From positions 11,088,501-11,152,500 of the forward strand of contig NC_135379.1 in NCBI RefSeq assembly GCF_049243985.1: a stretch of DNA of 64,000 nt, in the 5' to 3' direction. Positions 58,323-64,000 of the stretch are shown piece by piece. The first letter of the stretch is position 1. Every line of letters starts with the position of its first letter. The position numbers were made by a program, and so were the translations under genes. The notes under the pieces were generated by a model. That model saw only the letters and a list, made by a program, of their open reading frames with translations, ran no database searches and had not been told where the DNA came from. This DNA is from Paroedura picta. Its lineage: Eukaryota > Chordata > Lepidosauria > Squamata > Gekkonidae.

Positions 58323-58551
58323 AATTCTCAGCAGACACATCCCTTTGACTCCTAACCCACAGTGATACACACAGCCTCTGTCTCTCTCCAGGAAGGATCA
58401 TTGATAAGGTGTTCCCATTGTTCATTTTTTGACTAACAGCATGAAAGAAATTCTTTTGGGGATGGAAAAATGCACAGGGTCATCCTTGTATCTTGAATTG
58501 CTGTTAGTCCTCCATGCAAGGTTCCTTTCGAATGCTACCTTGGGACATCGA

Positions 58552-58805
58552 ATTAAGGTGTACTGGTTAAGAGCAGCAGCCTCTAATCTGGAGAGCCTGG
58601 TTTGATTCCCTGCTCCTCCACATGCAGCCAACTGGGTGACCTTGGACCAGTCACAGTCCCGCTAGAGCTGTTCTCACAGAGCAGTACTGTCAGAGGTTTC
58701 TCAGGCCCACCTACCTCACAGGGTGTCTGCTGTGGGGAGAAGAAGAGAAGAATTGTAATCCTCTTTGAGCTCCTTCTGTTAGCTAGAAGTGTGGTATAAA
58801 GATTA
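58552..58805 (+). repeat. tRNA-derived MIR/CORE-like SINE
   Basis: The head ggtgtactggttaagagcag, B box, CORE actgggtgaccttggaccag and middle block are present; the 3' domain is diverged (ctttgagctccttctgttag). Confidence 0.8.
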
Positions 58806-58876
58806 ACTCCTTGTAGAGTTTGCAATAGCAAAAAAAAAAAAATGCTTTCCATTTGATCCTGCAGCAACCAAAGACT

Positions 58877-59167
58877 TGAAGAAGAAGAAGAAGAAGAAGA
58901 GTTGGTTCTTATATGCCACTTTTCCCTACCCGAAGGAAGCTCAAAGTGGCTTACAGTCGCCTTCCCATTCCTCTCCCCACAACAGACACCCTGTGAGGTG
59001 GGTGAGGCTGAGAGAGCCCTGATATCACTGCTTGGTCAGAACAGCTTTATCAGTGCCATGGCGAGCCCAAGGTCACCCAGCTGGCTGCATGTGGGGGAGT
59101 GCAGAATCGAACCCGGCATGCCTGATTAGAAGTCCACACTCCTAACCACTACACCAAACTGGCTCTC
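58877..59167 (-). repeat. tRNA-derived MIR/CORE-like SINE, full length
   Basis: It runs from the (GAA)n tail at 58877-58899 to the head complement aaccactacaccaaactggc. It lies tail-to-tail with the plus copy at 58552. Confidence 0.88.
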
Positions 59168-59746
59168 AACTTGCTTATCCCACTTGTGATTTTCAAGTCT
59201 CCCAGGGCTACCACAGCTGTTTCGATGCCCACACACCACGCAGTTTTGTAGGGTTCTGTTTCTCCACCCTTCCACGAGTACAGAGACTTAACCTCTTCCT
59301 TTTGAACTGGCCGACTTGCTCTCGGTCCAGCTCCCCGATAAGGCATCTCTCTTGCATTTTCGCTCTTTGAAGGGCTTTGAACTCTTGTTTGCTTCTGCTC
59401 TTATCACTCCCATTCTGTTTTCCTTTCCTGTGTTTCCATTTCCAAGCAAAGAGAAACACACCGAAATTATCGAGCTCTTACAAGAGGGCAGCTCCCACAC
59501 GCCTTTTGTTCCGCGGCTTAATTTTATTTCCTTCCCCTTGTGCTTGACAGCCTGTGTCCATAATCTGGGTATTGGAGAAGTCATCCCAGCAGTTTCATCC
59601 AAACTCAACTACTGACTTGAATGGGATCACCTTAGGTAGGACACAACAGTGTGGGTGGTGTTTGCACTGCACAGCTGCCTGCCAAGGCCTCCAAAGCCAG
59701 ATGTTTCCACACAACAAACTTCCTAACAGGCTTCAACAGTTTACAG

Positions 59747-59884
59747 CAGGGGTAGTCAAACTGCGGCCCTCCAGATGTCCATGGACTACAATTCCCAGGA
59801 GCCCCCTGCCAGCGAATGCTGGCAGGGGGCTCCTGGGAATTGTAGTCCATGGACATCTGGAGGGCCGCAGTTTGACTACCCCTG
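59747..59884. mobile_element. palindromic hAT MITE (family A1)
   Basis: It is a 138-bp palindrome, with an extra C/G in both arms at the centre (gagccccctgcc / ggcagggggctc). The target duplication gtttacag is exact at 59739-59746 and 59885-59892. Confidence 0.95.
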
Positions 59885-59892
59885 GTTTACAG

Positions 59893-59975
59893 GCCCAGAG
59901 CTCTGTTTACAGGCCCTGAGGAACGCCGGAAGCTCCCGCAGGGCCCGCAGCTCTTCCAGAATCTGGTGGAACGCA
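59893..59975 (-). repeat. family L inner fragment
   Basis: It contains ggaagctcccgcagggcccg and cagctcttccagaatctggt, matching the inner part of the element at 48864-49295. Confidence 0.55.
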
Positions 59976-61120
59976 GAAAGAAGCTGATTGGGGTGGGAGC
60001 TCTCAGACTGAGGATAGGCAACAAAAAGTGAGTTTTCTACTAGTCAGTGGGGTGGGATTGGTCCTCTGGTGTCACCAGACACTTGGCCGAAAGGATCCTG
60101 GACATTTCTGAAGGATTGCCAGCTGAAAAATGGCAGTAGTTTTGTCATGGCACAAGAAGGCAGTTCTTAATGCTCAGGGCTCCTGTTGCACAATATTGTT
60201 CCAGGTTTGGTTAACAACAGCTTTAGGGTATGAAGTCAGCTCTTGGGCTGCGAGCCTAGGGATGTCTATGCAGCTACTTGGATTCCTCTACCACCGTGCC
60301 GTGCTGGTCAGCTACGTGGTTTTCTGGACAGCGAGGATGATAATAGATTCAGGGTTGGAGGGTCCACACTTCCAGTTTGCCCACCTTACAATTTCCCTCT
60401 CAGCAAGTTCCCTTATACAGGGACAGGGTAGGCTGTGAGAGAAATGCAGAGTCTTCCTATGGGTAACTATGAGGGAGATTAAAAAAAAACATGTTTGTGT
60501 GTTCTGTGTTAAAACCTCATGGGATTTCCCTGTGTGCATGACTGTATGCTGATGACGGGGCCCACTTTTGTCTGACAGATGCTCAGAGGGATTTGCCTTC
60601 AGATGCCAGCCTTTGTTTCGCTGGTGGTCAGCGAAATCAGCTCACACTCTCAACATGATTTTGCCCAGATGCCATTTTCACCAGGCGGCAAGGTCCAGAT
60701 GTTTTGTTGGCAGAGGAAAACCTGGGCTGACTCCAGCTGATCAGAATCCAGGGCGTATTTTAAAGCATACAGTGATGGCAGCAAGGAAGCATTTTTCTTC
60801 CCTCACCATCACACTAACGTGGAGTGTTTGAGATAGTTAAAGAGGCTGTTATGTCCAGAGGAGAAAGCTTTTTGTGAGGCCGGGTATGATGGGTGCCAGG
60901 TGTCGGGAGGGTGGTAGGTGTTAAATCACTTGTACATTTTCTGATGTGGACTTCAGGGCTGCCTGAGAGAGCAGCCAAGATGCTCATAAGTTTAAGGCCC
61001 ACAGTTTCTTACCCGTGGTGGTACCATATGATTTCTCTGCTCAGACTTCTTGTGTTTTTAATAGTCACAGTGAATATATCAGACTTTCTCAGCCAGAGTT
61101 TCATGATGGCCCTGGAAGGA
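59976..61120 (+). other. intronic sequence, nothing recognised
   Basis: No exon or named repeat is recognised. Confidence 0.4.
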
Positions 61121-61220
61121 TTTGTTTGTTTATTTATTTTTTTATTTTTATACCACCGCTCTTGGGAAGTCTTTGTGGTGGTTTACAAGTATAAAACAAT
61201 AATTCCATAACCCCCCCCCC
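61121..61220 (-). repeat. inverted family L cassette with short T/TTTA tract
   Basis: The tract tttgtttatttatttttttatt is followed by tataccaccgctcttgggaa, gtctttgtggtggtttacaa and gtataaaacaataattcc. A C11 run ends it. Confidence 0.6.
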
Positions 61221-61283
61221 CCTAAAAACAGCCCTTATCAGAAACCAGACAGATGGCGATCACTGCCCTAAGATTCTAAAGTC

Positions 61284-61407
61284 CAGGGGTAGTCAAGCTG
61301 TATCCATGGACTACAATTCCCATGAGCCCCTGCCAGCAAATGCTGTCAGGGGCTCATGGGAATTGTAGTCCATGAACATCTGGAAGACCACAGGTTGACT
61401 ACCTCTG
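61284..61407. mobile_element. palindromic hAT MITE (family A2, mixed arms)
   Basis: It is 124 bp; the left arm is shortened (caagctgtatccatggac) and the right arm is A2 type. The flanks do not match (ctaaagtc versus atatatag). Confidence 0.85.
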
Positions 61408-61409
61408 AT

Positions 61410-63405
61410 ATATAGTACCCGGTCTTGTGCCTAAACCCGGGTTTGCTTTCCTCTGTTTCCTAGCAAGGAGGTAGCTTCTCTAAAGGGCTACCTTTACTAT
61501 CACAAGGGCACGGCTACTCAGAAGATGGTGGCTTGAGAATTTGGGCATCACAACAACCCACAATGAGTACAAAGCGTGATTGATAAAGCAGATAAGAACG
61601 CTAGCTTCAAGCATGGTTTACCAACCACCCTCAGTTCATTGGATCATCTGTGTTCTGATGTGACAATTAACTGAAGCTTGATCCAATCACACTTGGCAGG
61701 TGACGTTTGAGCACAGCCTCTCTGCAATTCTGCTCCTTTCCCTGGATTTTTAGTGGCCTGTCCAGGTGTTCAAGATGACCTGGAAGAGGAATAGTTATGG
61801 GAGATGCCACCTGCCCTCTTCTGGTGAATCAGTTGCAGAAGGTACCACTGAAGGATTGATTTATCCCTGATGGTTTATCTTGTAGGGGGGAAACCACAAA
61901 ATTCCCTGAGTCCCTATCTGTACTGGCAGGTTCCGGGAGCAATCATATGATTGTTGCCCCCTTTGTTTATGAGCTAGCTCACTACAGTGTGGCCTGCTGT
62001 GCCTTTTATTAGCACAATAATGAATAGCGAGGACTCTGTCCATGCAGAGCATTTTAAATATGATTTATATTTTTAATGGTACAAGCGATAGTTCAAGCTA
62101 TTCCAGCAGTCAACCTTCTGGCGTGATTTTATGGAACATCCTTATTCCGCTGGCGATTATTCTCAAAGCTGTGTTCTTTTATTAATAGCGCGTGTCACTT
62201 TCCCCCCCGTAGCTAATGTGTTCAGTGGATGAATTTTGAGTGGATCTAGTCCGCTGCCAAAGCGTAGCGATCAATATTACTATGCTTCAGAGTGTAACTT
62301 GGATCTGCATCCAAATAGCATTTTGACTGTTGACGCATCTGTTCTTAAACTCAAGAAAAGTAAACATTTGCAAACACTGAGACCCATTCCACACCTGTTG
62401 GATAATGCATATTCAGCGTGCGTTTGTGGCTGGATTTTCCTGTGCGGAACAGGAAATTCTATTTCTAAAGTGCCTCGAAACTGCATTCTCAAACGTGTAC
62501 AAAATGAGCTTCGGTGGGATGCGAACAATTATTTATGATGATATTAATAGGACTAGTTCTGCTGGTGCTTGCTAGCAAGAACGGATAATCCTTAAGATCT
62601 ATGTGGACTCGTAGACTGATAGAGGAAACATGGCAGGTGCTATTGAGGCTGAAACCCATTAGGTCAAAGACATACAACAAGTCACGTTCCTTTTGTGTTA
62701 GTCGTCTAAGTTGTGCTAAAACATTCTTGGTTCTGTGTGTCTCATTTCCCCCCATAGAGTCTGCCTTTTACAGCATGATGATTGCTCTTCAAACACAGGG
62801 TTTTATGCTTGTAAATGATGCCCAGATATTTTGTTGACATTATAGGCCCTTTTACATTTTACTACTCGATACGATGTAATAAAAGAAGTTATAGTACGCA
62901 GGCCTCACAGCGTTGAAAGGCTTGCTGTAAATGCCAAGGAAACTTTCCCCTTGTGTTTTTTCAGCAGGTTATCTCTAATTATATCATAAAGCATCTCGCC
63001 AAGTCAGAGGATGCAGAGTGTGTGTGTGCCTGTTGGGGGAGGAGGGCATTCTCATGCATGCAGCTATAGCTTTCAAGCATGGCCTTAGACTGGGTTGCTC
63101 TACCAGGTTCAGACTTGAGATGTGTAATTTAGATGTCTGATTGGGTTTCTTAGTTCCCTGTATAAATTAGGCTTTGGCTTAGCAGTGTTCCATTCGCATT
63201 TCAAACGGAACAAAACCTTTGGCACAGAGACCTGGGCATAGCTGTGTACTTTCCCATGAAGGAGGTTAGGCCTCCTTCCCACATCTTGCCAGGTGTGTAT
63301 TGTGTTAATTGACCAATTGCACGCAAAGCGACTTATTCTGTAGGTCTCTCTGTCGTCTTGTTGGCTCAGCCCACAGTCCACTTTTCACTCTCAACATGCT
63401 TGTTA
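61410..63405 (+). other. intronic sequence, nothing recognised
   Basis: This is the longest repeat-poor stretch of the intron (about 2 kb). I see no exon or repeat family in it. It is the best place to look for conserved regulatory sequence by alignment. Confidence 0.4.
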
Positions 63406-63410
63406 AATGG

Positions 63411-63500
63411 AATGAAATTTGAGTCCAGTGGTACTTTTAAGACCAACAAACTTCAATTCTGACTATAAGCTTTCTCTGTACACTTCTTCAGATATGCTGA
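63411..63500 (+). repeat. family P repeat, 5' truncated
   Basis: It has tttgagtccagtggtacttt, aagaccaacaaacttcaatt, ataagctttctctgtacact and tcttcagatatgctg. Confidence 0.75.
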
Positions 63501-63531
63501 AACAAACGTCTTCAAGCTTTATGGATAGTTA

Positions 63532-63806
63532 GAAGAGAAGAAGAAGAGTTGGTTTTTCTACCATGCTTTTCATTGCCTGAAGGACTCTCAAAGAGGCCTA
63601 AAATCGTCTTCCCTTCCTCTGCTCACAATGGACACCCTGTGAGGGAGGTGGGGCTGAGAGACTTCAGTCAGGACTGCTTTGTGTGAACAGCTCTAAGAGG
63701 ACTGTGACTGGCCCAAGGTCACCCAGCTGGCTGCCATGTGGAATGGGGAATCAAACCTGGCTCTACAGATTAGAGGTCACTGCTCTTAACCACTGCACCA
63801 TGCTGG
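63532..63806 (-). repeat. tRNA-derived MIR/CORE-like SINE
   Basis: It runs from agaagaagaagagttggttt to the head complement ccactgcaccatgctgg. It is head-to-head with the next copy. Confidence 0.85.
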
Positions 63807-63816
63807 TAACCACTAC

Positions 63817-64000
63817 AGCCAGCTTGGTGTAGAGGTCAGGAGCACGGACTTCTAATCTGGGGAACCGGCTTTGATTTTGTGCTGTCCCACATGTAGTCAG
63901 CTGGGTGACCTTGGCTTGCCACGGCACTGATAAAACTGTTCTGACTGAGCAGTAATATCAGGGCTCTCTTAGCCTCACCCACTCACAGGGTGTCTGTTGC
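63817..64000 (+). repeat. tRNA-derived MIR/CORE-like SINE, cut by window end
   Basis: The head gccagcttggtgtagaggtc, B-box region, CORE ctgggtgaccttgg and middle block are present; the 3' domain lies outside the window. Confidence 0.85.

Overview
The window is vertebrate nuclear DNA, almost certainly from a squamate reptile. The evidence is a squamate-type repertoire: an RTE/BovB LINE, Sauria SINEs with BovB-like tails, 5S-rRNA-derived SINEs, CR1 3' ends, a SPIN-like hAT element and long tetranucleotide arrays. A gecko is possible, but I cannot prove the species. I recognise only one host gene, the first coding exon of PARD3 (cell-polarity scaffold Par-3), on the + strand at 31514-31633 inside a CpG island (about 30890-32450).

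Layout: 1-30.9 kb is the 5' flank of PARD3. No host exon is recognisable there; it is AT-rich to neutral DNA filled with SINEs, CR1 fragments, palindromic hAT MITEs and microsatellites. 30.9-32.4 kb is the CpG-island promoter, 5' UTR and exon 1, ending in a phase-0 GT donor after codon 40. 31.6-64 kb is the start of a very long intron 1; the next exon is outside the window. This intron holds an intact-looking 3.2 kb BovB LINE (antisense, 1009-codon ORF), a SPIN-like hAT element directly beside it, a 265-nt uninterrupted polypyrimidine tract ending in a splice-acceptor-like sequence, and many MITEs and SINEs.

The most informative content is the repeat biology. A palindromic hAT MITE family (about 130-138 bp, ends CAGGGGTAGTCAA...) occurs about 18 times. 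Most copies with two intact ends carry 8-bp target duplications with TA at the centre (nnnTAnnn), the signature known for the Buster branch of hAT transposons. Two other hAT elements in the window (325 bp at 16320 and a SPIN-like one at 51373) follow the same rule. Copies sit inside CR1, 5S-SINE and other repeats, so relative ages can be read. BovB, Sauria SINE and 5S-SINE share a related 3' tail, so the intact BovB is a plausible mobiliser of both SINE families.

I saw no LTR retrovirus, Polinton or other viral fossil, no CRISPR array, no functional tRNA or rRNA gene, and no new multi-gene system. Repeat family names rest on remembered consensus sequences; no database search was run.
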